Assembly: GCF_018873765.1 (NCBI RefSeq)
Contig: NC_057916.1
Location: 52,206,540 to 52,270,539, forward strand
DNA length: 64,000 nt
From: Telopea speciosissima
Lineage: Eukaryota; Streptophyta; Magnoliopsida; Proteales; Proteaceae
Direction: 5' to 3'
Part shown: positions 11,856 to 23,506 of the stretch, piece after piece
Numbering within the stretch: the stretch's first letter is position 1
Layout: each line of letters starts with the position of its first letter
Position numbers and translations under genes: made by a program
The notes under the pieces: generated by a model
What the model saw: the letters and a program-made list of their open reading frames with translations, nothing else
What the model was told of the DNA's origin: nothing
Database searches by the model: none

Positions 11856-13160
11856 TTGACCCCACCTTTGACCATGGGTGACCAACAACCCAAGACTCTT
11901 AAGGATAGGTTTTACCCTACCCGGGCTATACAACCTTCTTGCATTAGTCTGCCTACTGTTACAGGGAACAATTATGAACTCAAGACCAACTTCATTAGCA
12001 TGCTACCCCACTTCCATGGGATGGCCAATGAAGATGCATATCTCTTCCTTAGGAAATTTGAGGAGGTTTGTGTTCTAATTAAGGTTCAAAATTTAACTGA
12101 TGATGCAGTTAGGCTTAGGTTTATACCCTTTGCCCTGAAAGACCAGGCCAAGAAGTGGCTCTATGAACTGCCTACTAATTCCATTACCACATGGGATCAG
12201 TTTACCATTGTCTTCTTGAGAAAATTTTTGCCTCTTTACAAGACCAATAAGCTCAAGAGTGACATACTCCAGTTTAGGCAAAAACCACAAGAGTCCTTCT
12301 CTAAATTCATGGAAAGATTCAAGGATCTCCTCTTAGAATGCCCTCACCATGGTTTTGACTTGTAGCAGCTATGCCAAATTATTTATGAGGGCATTGACTT
12401 TTAGACCAAGCAACTTGTAGAGTCCATGTGTCCTACAGGCTTTACCTCTTTTCAGAGGAGAATGATGCATGGACATTCTTAACCAACTTGGCTGAAAAAA
12501 CTAAGGAGTGGGAATCTTTCCAAGAGACTGAAAAGACCACTAAGGGGTACCTCATCAAGGGTATGCCAGCCAAAGAGGCCAAACTTGACAACCACATAAA
12601 AAGGTTGGAGTCCATAGTTCTTAAAGAGTCTATACCAGGTCAACCATGTGTCTATATGCAGTTGGTGCCGTACTCCTGGACATCTTTTGGAGGAATGTCC
12701 CAACACCTTTGTAGGCAATTCCAACACTGAGAATGTAAGTGCTCTCTACCAAAATAATCCATATAGCAATACTTACAACCCAGGATGGAGAAATCACCCT
12801 AATTTCTCCTGGAACCAAGGGAACCAAGCAGACCCATCCAACTTTCACAATCAAGGCCAGCTTGGTGTCTAAAGGCCCAACTTTGCATCACAAAACCAAG
12901 GCATGTCTCCTAACCCCTTCCCCCCTCGTCCTCCTCTAGGACCTTCTATAAATTCTGCTAGGCCTCCTCTCCTTGCACCTTATTAGCAACCCCCAGGGGT
13001 TTACCAATACAGGAGAAACACCATGAATAGGTGAGATGGAGAAAAGGATGGCCCTTATGGAGAAACAACTCACCCAGATTGTCACAATCTTGTATGAGAG
13101 GGAAATAGGGAAGTTACCTAGCCAACCTGAGCCAAATCCTAGGCATCAGGTTCATAATCA
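11856..13160 (+). pseudogene. gag region, element B
   Basis: The first open stretch encodes a typical plant retrotransposon Gag core: an F-x-G-M-A-N-E-D-A block near 12015, an A-K-K-W-L-Y-E-L-P block near 12150 and an F-M-E-R-F-K-D-L-L block near 12310. A CCHC knuckle (CSWCRTPGHLLEEC) follows near 12654-12695. Gag forms the virus-like particle in active relatives. The first in-frame ATG is at 11856. Another ATG at 11874 (MGDQQ) fits the family's usual start about as well. The region is a fossil with several breaks. Confidence 0.88.
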
Positions 13161-13341
13161 GTAAAGTACCCAAGCTCCTCTACTCAATCTGGTACAAGGC
13201 CAACAGCTTCAAGGGCCCTCTAGCCAGGTTAATGTTGTATATGCTTTAAGGAGTGGCCGTGAGTATCAACTGGCTAGTGCACCTCAGTCTTTACCATCTC
13301 ATACTCCTGTTGGCTCTCCCCCTTCTGAAGAGGCCGTTGTA

Positions 13342-14151
13342 GTGCCTACTATTTCAAGTTCGTCTGATGAACCTGAAGAAATTCCAGATGATTTGGTTGA
13401 GGAAACCAAAGATGATTCTGTTGAGGAAGTGAAAAAGACCACCCCTGAAAGAGTTTATACCCCACCTGCCCCTTTTCCAAATAGGTTGGTTAGCAAGAAG
13501 TCTCCTTCTGTGGAGAAAATATTGGATGTTTTTAAATAGGTTCAGGTGAATATCCCCTTGGTGGATGCTATTGCTTAGATCCCCGCTTATGCTAAAGTCC
13601 TTAAAGATTTATGCACACAAAAGCGGACCACCAATGTGCTCAAAAAGGCATTCTTGGCTGCTAACATTAGTTCTCTCATCTCACAGCCAGTAGCAGCCAA
13701 GCATAAGGATCTTGGAAGTCCCACCATCTCTTGCACTATAGACAACACCACTATTGATCATGCTCTATTGGACCTTGGTGCAAGTGTGAACCTATTACCC
13801 TTTCATGTCTACCAACAACTAGGATTGGGAGAGCTGAAACCCACCAAAATCACTCTTCAGCTTGCAGATTGGTTGGTTAAAATTCCCAAGGGGATGATTG
13901 AGGATGTCCTGTTGAAGGTTGGAGAATTTATCTTTCCTGAGGATTTTATTATCTTAGATACCCAACCTACTGCCAATTTCAAGGACCAAATCCCCATTAT
14001 TTTGGGTAGGCCATTCCTAGCTACTAGTAATGCTTTAATCAATTGCAGAAATGATCTCATAAAATTATCTTTTGGCAATACTTCTGTTGACTTCAATGTG
14101 TTTAGGTTGGGCAAACAACCTGATATAGATGAAGAGGTGCATATGTTTTAG
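13342..14151 (+). pseudogene. retropepsin-like protease region, element B
   Basis: An acidic linker (13342-13540) leads into an aspartic-protease domain with the D-L-G-A-S-V-N-L-L-P active-site motif near 13770-13800 and the IILGRPFLAT block near 13998-14025. It matches element A 871-1620 closely along its length. The domain is broken. Confidence 0.87.
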
Positions 14152-14277
14152 GGATTTCTCGATGATGTTGACACTTTCTTTGAGATTGATTTTGATTCAG
14201 GATTTCAAGAATGTATGTAGGAATTGGAGGGTGTTGATGATATCCCCTTATCTGAGGTTTAGAGGATCCAACCACCT

Positions 14278-15948
14278 TTGGAGCCCCTTGGACCCCTATC
14301 TACCTCCATTCCCAAACCCTCCATTATTGAGCCCCCCACATTAGAGTTGAAGGCATTGCCCTTCAACCTCAAGTATGCCTTCCTAGGACATGATCATACT
14401 TTTCCTATTATTATTGTTTCTGATTCGACTTCTATTCAGGAAGAAGAGTTGATTAAGCTTCTAAAGGAGCATAAGAAAGCCATAGGTTGGACCATGTCTG
14501 ACATCAAAGGTATTAGTCCCTCCATTGTTCAACATCGTATCCATCTAATGGAGAGTTCCAATCCTTCTAGGGAACCCCAAAGAAAGGCTAATCCTATGAT
14601 GAAAGAGGCAATCAAGAAAGAGATCCTAAAGTGCTTGGATCATGGCATTATTTATCTCATTTCTGATAGCCAATGGGTGATTCCTGTGTAGGTTGTGCCT
14701 AAGAAAAGAGGAGTCATTGTAGTTGAGAATGCCAATAATGAATTGATTCCAACCCGTATCCAAACGGGATGGAGAGTGTGCATTGACTATAGAAAATTAA
14801 ATGCAACAACATGAAAGGACCACTTCCCCTTGCTTTTTATTGATCAGATGTTAGAGAGACTAGCTGGCCATGAATATTATTGCTTTCTTGATGGTTATGT
14901 AGGCTATAACCAAATCCCTATTGCTCTAGAGGATCAACACAAGACCACTTTCACCTGCCCTTATGAAACTTTTGCTTACCGGCGTATGCCTTTTGGGCTT
15001 TGCAATGCCCCTGCTACATTCCAAAGGTGCATGATGAGTATCTTTTCTGATATGGTAAAGCACTTCTTAGAGATGTTTATGGATGATTTTTCTATTTACG
15101 GCTCTACCTTTTCTAATTGCTTGCATCACCTTTCTTTGGTTCTCAAAAGATGCATAGAAAAGAACTTGGTCTTGAATTGGGAGAAGTGCCACTTCATGGT
15201 GAAGCAAGGCATAGTTCTTGGTCACATTGTGTCTAAAGAGGGGATTAAGGTTGATAGATCTACGGTGGACCTTATTGTCAATTTGCCACCACCCAAGAGT
15301 GTGAAGGACATTAGATCTTTTTTGGACCATGCTGATTTTTACAAGAGATTCATCAAGGACTTTAGCCAGATAGCTAGACCTCTCACTTCCCTCTTGGCAA
15401 AGGACTGTTCAGTTGATTTCTCTCCTGAGTGTCATAAGAGCTTTGAGCAATTGAAAGACGCATTGACCTCCACACCCATTATACAAGTTCCAAAATGGAC
15501 AGTGCCAATTGAGCTTATGTGTGATGCCTCTGATTTTACTATAAGGGCTATTCTTGGGCAAAAAATCAACAAATTGCCCCATGTGATTTATTATGCCAGT
15601 AGGACTCTAGATGATGCACAACTTAATTATACTACCACTGAGAAAGAATTTTTGGCTGTTGTATTTGCTCTAGAGAAGTTCAGGCCCTACTTGATTGGCT
15701 CATATGTTATTGTTTACACTGACCATGCAGCTATCAAATATCTTGTGCAGAAGAAAGATGCCAAGGCTCATCTCATTAGGTGGGTCCTCTTGTTGCAGGA
15801 ATTTGATCTGGAAATTAGGGATAAGAAAGGGTGTGAAAATTTGGTTGCAGACCATCTATCCCGGCTGCCTAATTCTTTGACTGTTGATTCTCCAGTCAAC
15901 GAGAACTTTCCTAATGAATATCTGATGGCAGTGTCTAGTGAACCTTGA
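14278..15948 (+). pseudogene. reverse transcriptase and RNase H region, element B
   Basis: RT blocks are readable in order: RVCIDYRKLNAT near 14780, [15 protein letters not shown] near 14885, [17 protein letters not shown] near 14980 and the catalytic F-M-D-D box near 15080. The connection domain ([18 protein letters not shown], near 15310) and RNase H (CDASDFTI, near 15520; [11 protein letters not shown], near 15714) follow. The frame from 14830 to 15948 is the longest preserved pol stretch in the window. The family identification is secure. The element as a whole is broken. Confidence 0.92.
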
Positions 15949-16089
15949 TTTGCTAACATTGTCAATTATCTGGTTACGGGTGTGATACCTGCAGATTGGT
16001 CCACCCAAAATAAGAATCATTTCTTTTCACAGGTACAATATTTCTTTTAGGACGATCCTTATCTTTTTAAGACTTATCCGGATCAAGTA

Positions 16090-17243
16090 ATCCAGAGGTA
16101 TGTTCCTGATCATGAGCAACAATCTGTCTTATCTTTTTGCCATGATCAGGCTTGTGGAGGCCACTTTGGGCCCAATAAGACTGCGACCAAGGTTTTACAG
16201 TGTGGATTCTATTGGCCTAGTCGGTTTAAAGATGTTTTTACTTATTACAAGGCGTGTTATTCATGCCAATCTTTAGGGCGTTTTTCTAGGAGGAATATGA
16301 TGCCCCTCAACCCAATTCTGGTGGTTGAGGTATTTGATGTATAGGGTATTGATTTCATGGGGCTTTTCCCTAATTCTTTTGGTAACCGGTACATATTACT
16401 TACTGTGGACTATGTGTCCAAATGGATTGAGGCAATTGCTTGTAAGACCAATGACCACAAGGTAGCTGTGAAATTTTTAAAGGAGAACATTTTCTCCCGT
16501 TTTGGTACTCCCCGTGCTATCATTAGTGATCGGGGCAAGCATTTTTGTAACCGGCCCTTTGAGGCCCTCATGAGAAAGTATGGTGTCATCCATAAGTTGG
16601 CCACACCCTATCATCCCCAGACTAGTGGCCAGGTTGAAGTTACAAATAGGCAGATAAAGCAAATTCTTGAGAAAATCATCAACCCGAACCGCAAGGATTG
16701 GTCTAACCGGTTGGTAGATACTTTGTGGCTCATAAGACCGCCTTTAAGACCGATCTTGGTCAATCTCTTTACCGTCTGGTGTATGGAAAGGCGTGTCACT
16801 TACCTGTTGAGCTTGAGCACAAGGCTTTTTGGGCTATCAAGAAGCTTAACTTTGACCTACCCACTACAGGTGCCCATAGGAAACTCCAACTATCTGAGTT
16901 GGAAGAGCTTAGGAATGAGGCATATGAGAATGCCCGGATTTACAAGGCAAAAACCAAGGCTTTCCATGATAGGCACATTTTGAGAAAATCTTTTGAGGTA
17001 GGTCAGAAAGTTTTGTTGTACAATTCTCGTTTGCACATCTTTCCAAGTAAGCTGCGTTCTAGATGGGATGACCCCTATATTGTTCAGACTGTTTATCCTC
17101 ATGGGGCTGTTGAGGTTGCCAATCCTAGTACAGATGCTACTTTCAAGGTCAATGGCCAAAGATTGAAGCCATGCATAAAGATGCCCACTCCACTTGTAGA
17201 AGAGATCATGGATCTCCATGAGCCTCTTTACCTTGAAGAATGA
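16090..17243 (+). pseudogene. integrase region, element B
   Basis: A zinc-binding H-D-Q-A-C-G-G-H-F-G block near 16140 is followed by the core: a D-F-M-G block near 16350, the IISDRGKHFCN block near 16518 and the [14 protein letters not shown] block near 16610. The C-terminal domain has R-W-D-D-P-Y-I-V and N-G-Q-R-L-K motifs and ends near 17243. In active members integrase inserts the DNA copy and leaves 5 bp target duplications. The region is a fossil with several breaks. Confidence 0.9.
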
Positions 17244-17752
17244 CCTCCTGGTATGTTTGCCTTCCCTTGTCCTTACTCTTTCTTTTCTGCATGCATTGGG
17301 GACATTGCATGAATTAAGTATGGGGGGTGTGTTGGACTTGAATGGTGAATTTTGTGAATTTTTTATTGTGGCGAAAGTTTGGTTTGGTGCATAAGTTTCT
17401 TTGATTGCGAAGCGAGAGAGAGAGAGGGAATTACGTGCCCTAGCGTGTGAAATAATAAAAAAATCCCTTTTCAAGGATGGTAGTTGGTTTGTATCTGGTG
17501 AGAGGGATTGAGTTGGAAAATATGAGCGTTATTTCATTTGATGGCTAGATTCCTCTATGTGTTTTATGGACCCCTTTGATCTTTTGGCTAGTAGTTGAGA
17601 CCAATTTGTTTGTGGCAAGGCAAGACATGAAAGTGAATGGAAAGAAAAAAATAGAAAAAAAGAAACAGAAAGGAAACTGGAATTCCTTGGGACTAGACAT
17701 TGTTGCCTCAGGAAGCAAGGTGACTTGTTCGAAATTCCTTGGAAGGAAACTC

Positions 17753-17784
<32 letters not shown>

Positions 17785-18399
17785 CTTGCATCAATGTCTC
17801 AATGTCTTATGGATATATGCAAAAAGCGAAGCTACCAAGTACTTGGGTGTCTGGTGTATGCTCCACCATGTCATTCAAATAACAGTAGTGGAGTAGAAAT
17901 AGAGTTTGTTGTTGAGAAAGAAAAAAGCTTTTGCCTTAATGCCTGGAAAGAAAGTATGGTAAAAAATACTCAAAGCCTAAGTCTTTGGTTCCATCGATGC
18001 TATGAGTGGTTTAACTGAAGGGTGAGTAGTGTTCAGAAAATATGAGGAGACCCCTTAATCTTGATGCGTTCTTGTTACTTGAATTGATGTGGGGTGATAA
18101 AATTCAAGTGTGAGGGAACCTTTGGCTCCTTGATCTTTAGTTGAGCAGTTTTAGAGCTTGTGTGCACTATCCTACTTATGCCATGATTAAAATTTGCATC
18201 ATCTTTTGACTTATTGAATTTTGGGTGTACATTCACTACAAACACCCACGAGACAAAACTCGTCCACTAGGGGTAACCTAGGGCTTCAAAGGCTTGTTGC
18301 ACATGCTAAGTGCAACCGTGATTCCTACGAAAGTGAGTTAGGATTTTTTGCATTCTAGGTTAGTTTTTCTTTTGCTTTACTTGAGGACAAGTAACGTTC
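17244..18399 (+). other. noncoding 3' region of element B
   Basis: No coding sequence was recognised. PPT-like motifs lie at 17316 (AAGTATGGGGGGTGTG) and 18106 (AAGTGTGAGGGA), and there is a long A run near 17753-17780. The block near 17815-17895 is nearly the same as element A 8947-9032. Confidence 0.6.
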
Positions 18400-18413
18400 A
18401 AGTGTGGGGGAAT
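18400..18413 (+). other. polypurine tract of element B
   Basis: AAGTGTGGGGGAAT lies directly before the LTR start TGATGAGCAC at 18415, the expected site for plus-strand DNA priming. The equivalent tract of the third relative is at 20141-20154. Confidence 0.8.
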
Positions 18414-18414
18414 C

Positions 18415-20124
18415 TGATGAGCACATTTATGTGTGAAATCTTAGGGCATAAAACATACATTTTATCACATTGGACAGAGTTACTTTGGTGCTTTCTTGTG
18501 CTTTTCAGGTTTTGGGCTATTTTAGGATATTCTGGACTACCAAGAGTTGTATGTCCCAAGTTACACATAAAGTTGCCATTTTTCTTTCCATGGATGTGAA
18601 GATGACTAAATTTGGAGCAAAATGGACGTGGCGGAACGCAAGTACGCATTTGTTTAGGCCACCATGCAATCGATTATTCTTTTCAGGGTAGGAAAGGATA
18701 ATGGGTCAGAAAGGAGCTGTAGTGCAAGCCCATAGTCATTTTGCCACTGCCCAAGGACATTTTTGACATTAAAGAAGGTACTTCTAAGCAATGGTGGAGA
18801 TCTACTGCAAGTACAGGATTGTTTCGGTAATTTTTCATTCTTGAAGAGAGAGAAGGACTGCTACCCACATGGGGGGACCCACACTGCCTACACCCTCCAC
18901 GATTTTTGAAGGCCCACATGTTATCCACGATTTTTAGACGGCATGATGGGTATTGCATTAATTGTTTTGAGTGGAATCCTAGTCATCAACCTTATTCTCT
19001 CTCTCCTCCAACTTTTCAAGGGCACTTTTGGAATTTTAGTGGGATAGATTTCTTTTGAAAAATATTCTCTCATCCATGGAAGGTTGAAAAGTCAAAGATG
19101 CCTTGATCTCATTCCTTGGAGAAGATATCTACAAAGAAAAGGAAGCACAAGTTAGAACTAGAAAGTTACGTTTGTAAAAATAGAAGGTTTATGTAGCTAG
19201 GATTCTCTTCTCTTCCTCTTTCTATTTTTTCTCTTTTTTCTTGGGATTCAAGGCATTGTAAAGGAGGAAGGAGAAGGGAATATTCCCTTATTTTGGGTTT
19301 CCTTCTCCAACTCTCTCTCCTCTCCACGATTTTTAGAGGGAGAGAAGCCCCAAATTCGTTGGAAGCCTCCCTCCCTCTCTTCTCTTATCTCTTCTCTCCT
19401 TCCCCCTATAAATACCCCTAGCCTCTCCCTTGTAAAGTAGTTCAATTAATTAGTGAAATTTCTTCTTCTCTTCTTCTAGTTTTTGGCTTTCTAAGTTCTA
19501 GTTTGATTTCATGCTTTCAATTCCATGGTTGTAATGCTTTTGATTCATGCTTTAATTTTATGTCTTCAATATGGTTGTAACAATTATAGTGTAGTTTCAA
19601 GCTTTCTAGTCTAAGTTCCTAAGTTGATGACAAGACTTGGAGATTTAGAAGAGGAAGCCATGCAAGGTTTGTTCAAGTATTCAAGCTCTTCAACTACATT
19701 CATGTAAGCAATTTCAGTCCGATTCAAGCACATCCAGGTTTTTACTCTCTAAACTCTTAAACTCATTCTCCCTCTCTTTTCTCTCATTCTCTCTCTCTCT
19801 TCTATCTCGTTCTCTTTCTTCTTTTATTGTTTTTTATGTGGTTGTGGTGTGTGGCTGCAATTGATCCCTTCCAATCCACGTTAGTTTGATAGGTTAGATG
19901 GATATGTGTTAGGACGCCAATTTAATTCATGCCAATTTAATTCGTTAGATGCTTGGGAGTTAGGACGCGTTAATTTGTTAGTTTAATTAGTTTAATTTAA
20001 CACTTTAATTTGGTTCACTTTACATTACTTTAAAGTGAGTAAAATAGGGTGGCGTATATCTCCTTAAGTTCGACTCGTAGCTACGATTGATCCGTACGCT
20101 TGCGGTTATTATTTTGTGCAAACA
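18415..20124 (+). mobile_element. 3' LTR of element B
   Basis: The 1.71 kb LTR starts TGATGAGCAC and ends GTGCAAACA. It pairs with 9548-11209 and has a TATAAATA box at 19407-19414. By eye the pair differs at roughly one base in ten, which implies an insertion several million years old at usual plant substitution rates; the exact age depends on the rate. Confidence 0.88.
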
Positions 20125-20155
20125 AGGACAAACAAAGTTCAAGTATGGGAGAATC
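20125..20155 (+). mobile_element. 3' internal tail and polypurine tract of a third Athila-type element
   Basis: Directly after the LTR of element B come GGACAAACAAAGTTC and the purine tract AAGTATGGGAGAAT. This matches the sequence just before element B's own 3' LTR. It is the last piece of a third element whose interior is not in the window at this place, so the junction at 20124/20125 is an insertion or recombination boundary. Confidence 0.75.
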
Positions 20156-21643
20156 TGATGAGCACATTTATGTGTGAAATCTTAGGGCATAGAGCATGCA
20201 TTTTATCACATTGAATAGAATTACTCGAGTATTTTTCTGTGTTTTTCAGGTTTTAGGTACTTTGAAGTCATTTTATGCTATTCTAGGCTATCACGAGCTT
20301 TATCTCCTAATCTACACGTAAAGTTACCATGTTTCTTTCCATAGCTGTGAAGAGAGCTGCATTCTGAGCAAGATGGACGTGATGCATTAAAAGTACGCAT
20401 TAGTTTTGACATCCATACATGCGATTATTATTTTTGGGCCAGAAAAGAATAATGAGCCAGAAAAGAATAATGGGCCAGAAATGAGCTGGGATGCAAGCCC
20501 GGGCCAGTCTGTGATTTCCCAGGGATATATTTGGCATAAAAGAAGACAATCATGATCAAGGGTTGAGATTCTCTCATGCAAAAGATCCCCTTTCTACTTT
20601 TTTTGGGACTCCCTCACTATGCTCCACGTTTTTCAAAGAGGACCCCATGGTCCGCAATTTTTGAAGGGGTAGAATGGACATCAATTTAATTCTTGAAGAA
20701 GGAAGGCCACATGGCACACTCTCTCTCTCTCTCTCCATCGAATTTTCAAGGGTAATATGGGGATTTAAAAAGTAGTGGATATATTGTGAGAAATATTCTC
20801 TTATACTTAAGAAGTTGAAGAGTCAAAGATTGAGGGAGCCTTATTCACATTACTTGGAGAAGACATCTACAAGAAAAAGGAAACACATGAGAGTGGAATC
20901 TATGCTCAAGAGTCAAATTAGAAAGCTTTCAAATTAGAAAATAGAAGGTGTATTAAACTAGGAACTTATATATTGTACTTTCTATTTTCTTCTTTTTTCT
21001 TGGGAATCAAGTTTTGATGTAAAAGGAAGAAGGGATAAAAAAATCAAAGATTGAGTGAGCAACACCACATCCAACGAATTTTGGAGGTGGGGCCCACTCA
21101 AAAAGCGTGGAGGCCTCTCTCTCCTCCGCTCTCTTCCTTCCCCTCTCCCTATAAATACTTGTGGGGTGTGGGTGTTAGAGGGTATTGAGAATTCTATTCT
21201 TTTTTCATATTTTTTTTGGTTTCTAGTTTTCTAGTTCTACTTTTCTGAATTTTTATTTCAATGGTTGTAATTTCTTTTATGCAATTTTAATTCAAAGATT
21301 GTTCTTCAATCTTTAGGTGTAGTTTTTGTTTCAAGCCTTCTAGTTCTAGGTTTCCAGTTCTTGTGAGAGGAATTTAGAGATTCGGAAAAGGAAGGTATGC
21401 AAGTAAATTCAAGCAACGTAGGCTTCGTCAACAACATTCATTCAATGCTCAATCAACACAATCATCATCAACAATTGCAAGTTTGGAAGAAGGGAGTAGT
21501 CGATCCCGTTTTTCTTTCTTTCTTTCATTCTCATCTTCTTTATTTCTTTCATTCTCATTCTCATTCTTTTTGTTTCAAGTACTTCTGTTGGGATTTTATT
21601 TTTGATTATTCTCATCCTCATGTCTTATGTTAGATTTTTATTT
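20156..21643 (+). mobile_element. third Athila-type LTR, left part
   Basis: It starts TGATGAGCAC like the other two LTRs but is more diverged, with a TATAAATA box at 21150-21157. The MULE at 21644-33037 interrupts it and it resumes at 33038. The last 9 bp (TTTTTATTT, 21635-21643) are the target site duplicated by the MULE. Confidence 0.85.
21635..21643. repeat. MULE target-site duplication, left copy
   Basis: TTTTTATTT lies immediately before the left inverted repeat. The identical 9-mer follows the right inverted repeat at 33038-33046. Confidence 0.9.
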
Positions 21644-21715
21644 GGGAAATTATCAAGGCCACCCCCTCACGTTTGCCTATATTTTAAGGCATACCCACTA
21701 ACTACCATAATATCA
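21644..21715 (+). repeat. MULE left terminal inverted repeat
   Basis: This is complementary to 32966-33037 with four mismatches over 72 bases. Similarity fades beyond that, where the two ends read ...ATAATATCAGCACC and, on the opposite strand, ...ATAATATCAACCGT. Confidence 0.92.
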
Positions 21716-23021
21716 GCACCACCCCTTCTTTACCAAACTAATTCCACACAAACCGCCTACCGTTAGTTAAGAACTGTTAAATGGTGATGTCATCTATTTA
21801 AAATATTTTAAAAGACATTTCGGCCCTTCTTAGTGGGAATTACCTAATCTACCCCTTCAATTGAAACACCCACAAACCCTTCTTCTTCTTCACACTCACC
21901 GACATTGTTGGAGAATCCACTGCAACCTACTGTCTTCTGAGACTTACTTCGGCGATAAAGCAGCCCGGCGTCAACCAATCACCATCTTCCTCACTCCGGA
22001 GACAATCTTCCTCACTCCGGCAACCATCTTCCTCACTGGGTGAGGTCGCAGGTGTGTCCAATATAATAGTAATGGTGTGGATTATATTATTTTCCAATTT
22101 CCACGTCGGAACTATCATTAGTGTGCCCTATGAGATTCTTCCCATATTGGCATTGTGGGGACTCCTTATTTGGTTCCCTTCACCCAACTTTAGGAGAAGT
22201 AGAGGTTACAGTGTGGTTGGGGTTGGAACAAAAGGGTGGGGAGCCACGACCTTATTACTTGAACAAGATCTGTTCTAGAGGCTCATACCTCTGTTTCCTT
22301 GAGTTCTAAAATGGGAGAGGGAGCCTATTTTGTTAGAATGACAAAGGGGCTGATATGGTTGTGAAAATTTTTCTCCCAAAGAACAAGCCAATGTAACTAG
22401 AGAGTAGTTGACTTGGTGGTCGTGCACAGTTCTTAATTTTGATGGGATTCAAATGAAGTGAAAAACCAAATAGAGCAGAGCTAGTTCCAAGAAGTCTCAA
22501 TGGAAAATGGTTGGTTGATGGTCGGTCAGATCGTTAATTTACCCCAACTTACAGTCAAACCTAAGCACCTCTACTCTATATGTGGCCTCTAAAGAAGAAC
22601 CCACGAAGACATCTGAAGAAGAACCCATTTTACTATTTGAAGGAAACGATATTCTTCTCCTCTGCAATTTTCCAATACAAGACTAAAAAGACAAACACAA
22701 CCCATAATACCGTTGACTCATTTCTTTAATTTACTCTCCCATATATAGTCTCTCAAAGTCTCAACAAATCTCATTCTCTCCTTCTTCATTGAATGCTTGG
22801 ATTTAAGAGGACCTCCTGTACTGCAAAAGTAGATGAACTCTTCCATGAGTAAGAGAGAGAGAGAGAGAGATAGAGAGTTAATGGTTATGGTGTAAACTTT
22901 AGAGGAGAGTAGTAGACCCATTTTCCATGTCGGGTTTTTGGTTTAAGGGCTTAAGCGTTAGGTTTTATTCCTTTTTCTTTCTTTTTTTCTTTGATGTCTT
23001 TGCTGGTTTAACTTAAATTCC
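21716..23021 (+). other. MULE 5' subterminal region, no gene recognised
   Basis: This presumably holds the promoter and untranslated leader of the transposase gene. It has CT-rich and GA-rich simple stretches, for example near 22850-22875. No convincing coding frame was found. Confidence 0.5.
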
Positions 23022-23160
23022 TTGCTGTCCCTACACCTGAGAACAAAATTCACCCCCACCCCTTGTTGCCCCTACACCTGAGCACACACTCACCCCCACC
23101 CCCTTGCTGCCCCTACACATGAGCACACACTCTGCCCCATCCCTTGCTGTCCCCACCCCT
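23022..23160. repeat. 41 bp minisatellite, about 3.4 units
   Basis: Units start at 23022, 23063, 23104 and 23144 with the form TTGCTGCCCCTACACCTGAG followed by CACACACTCACCCCCACCCC. The repeat is C-rich on the plus strand. It lies in the leader of the transposase gene, 230-370 bases before its predicted start. Confidence 0.85.
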
Positions 23161-23390
23161 TGTTAGGAGGAGTGTGTGTTTGCCTATCTGGTTGTGTGAT
23201 TTCTGTAGAATTTCATTCTTTCTTTTGGTTATGGCAGCATTGTAGTTCATGATTATGGCTGCATTTATATTGGTAACTTGGTAGTTTGATTCTAGGGATG
23301 TTAATTTACTCATATAGCCATCTTATATGTTACTTTATTTTTGAATTTTTTTATATCCTAATATTTGGCTAATTGTTTTTTTATTACAGG

Positions 23391-23506
23391 ATGGATATTT
23401 ACACAATATATTACTATTATGAAGGGAATGTTGCACACAAGGTTGTAGACCGAGATAGATATGGTTACATTGATCTAGTGTATGCCATATACAATACAGT
23501 CCTAAG
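23391..23506 (+). CDS. MULE transposase, first coding piece (PB1-like N-terminus)
   Basis: The ATG at 23391 lies just after a splice-acceptor-like TTATTACAG/G, suggesting an intron in the 5' leader. The 38 or so codons read MDIYTIYYYYEGN...VVDRDRYGYIDLV, matching in style the short PB1-like N-terminal domain that opens many plant MuDR-type transposases. The piece stops at a solo LTR inserted after CTAAG (23502-23506). The same codon phase resumes beyond the second CTAAG copy at 25222-25226, so the insertion lies in a once continuous exon. Confidence 0.7.

Larger units (their letters stand above)
11210..18414 (+). mobile_element. Ty3/gypsy Athila/Tat-type element B, internal region
   Basis: The 7.2 kb internal region lies between two related LTRs, with a primer-binding site at its left end and a polypurine tract at its right end. 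Order: leader, gag (about 11870-13150), protease (13640-14150), RT and RNase H (14570-15900), integrase (16090-17243) and a 3' noncoding region (17244-18413). All are on the plus strand. It is broken, with several breaks, but is better preserved than element A. No env-like frame follows integrase. Confidence 0.92.

Noticed and set aside
17753-17780. Poly-A tail of a retroposed sequence
   Set aside because: It lies within the conserved 3' noncoding region of element B, and element A has an A-rich tract at the same place, so it is part of the element.
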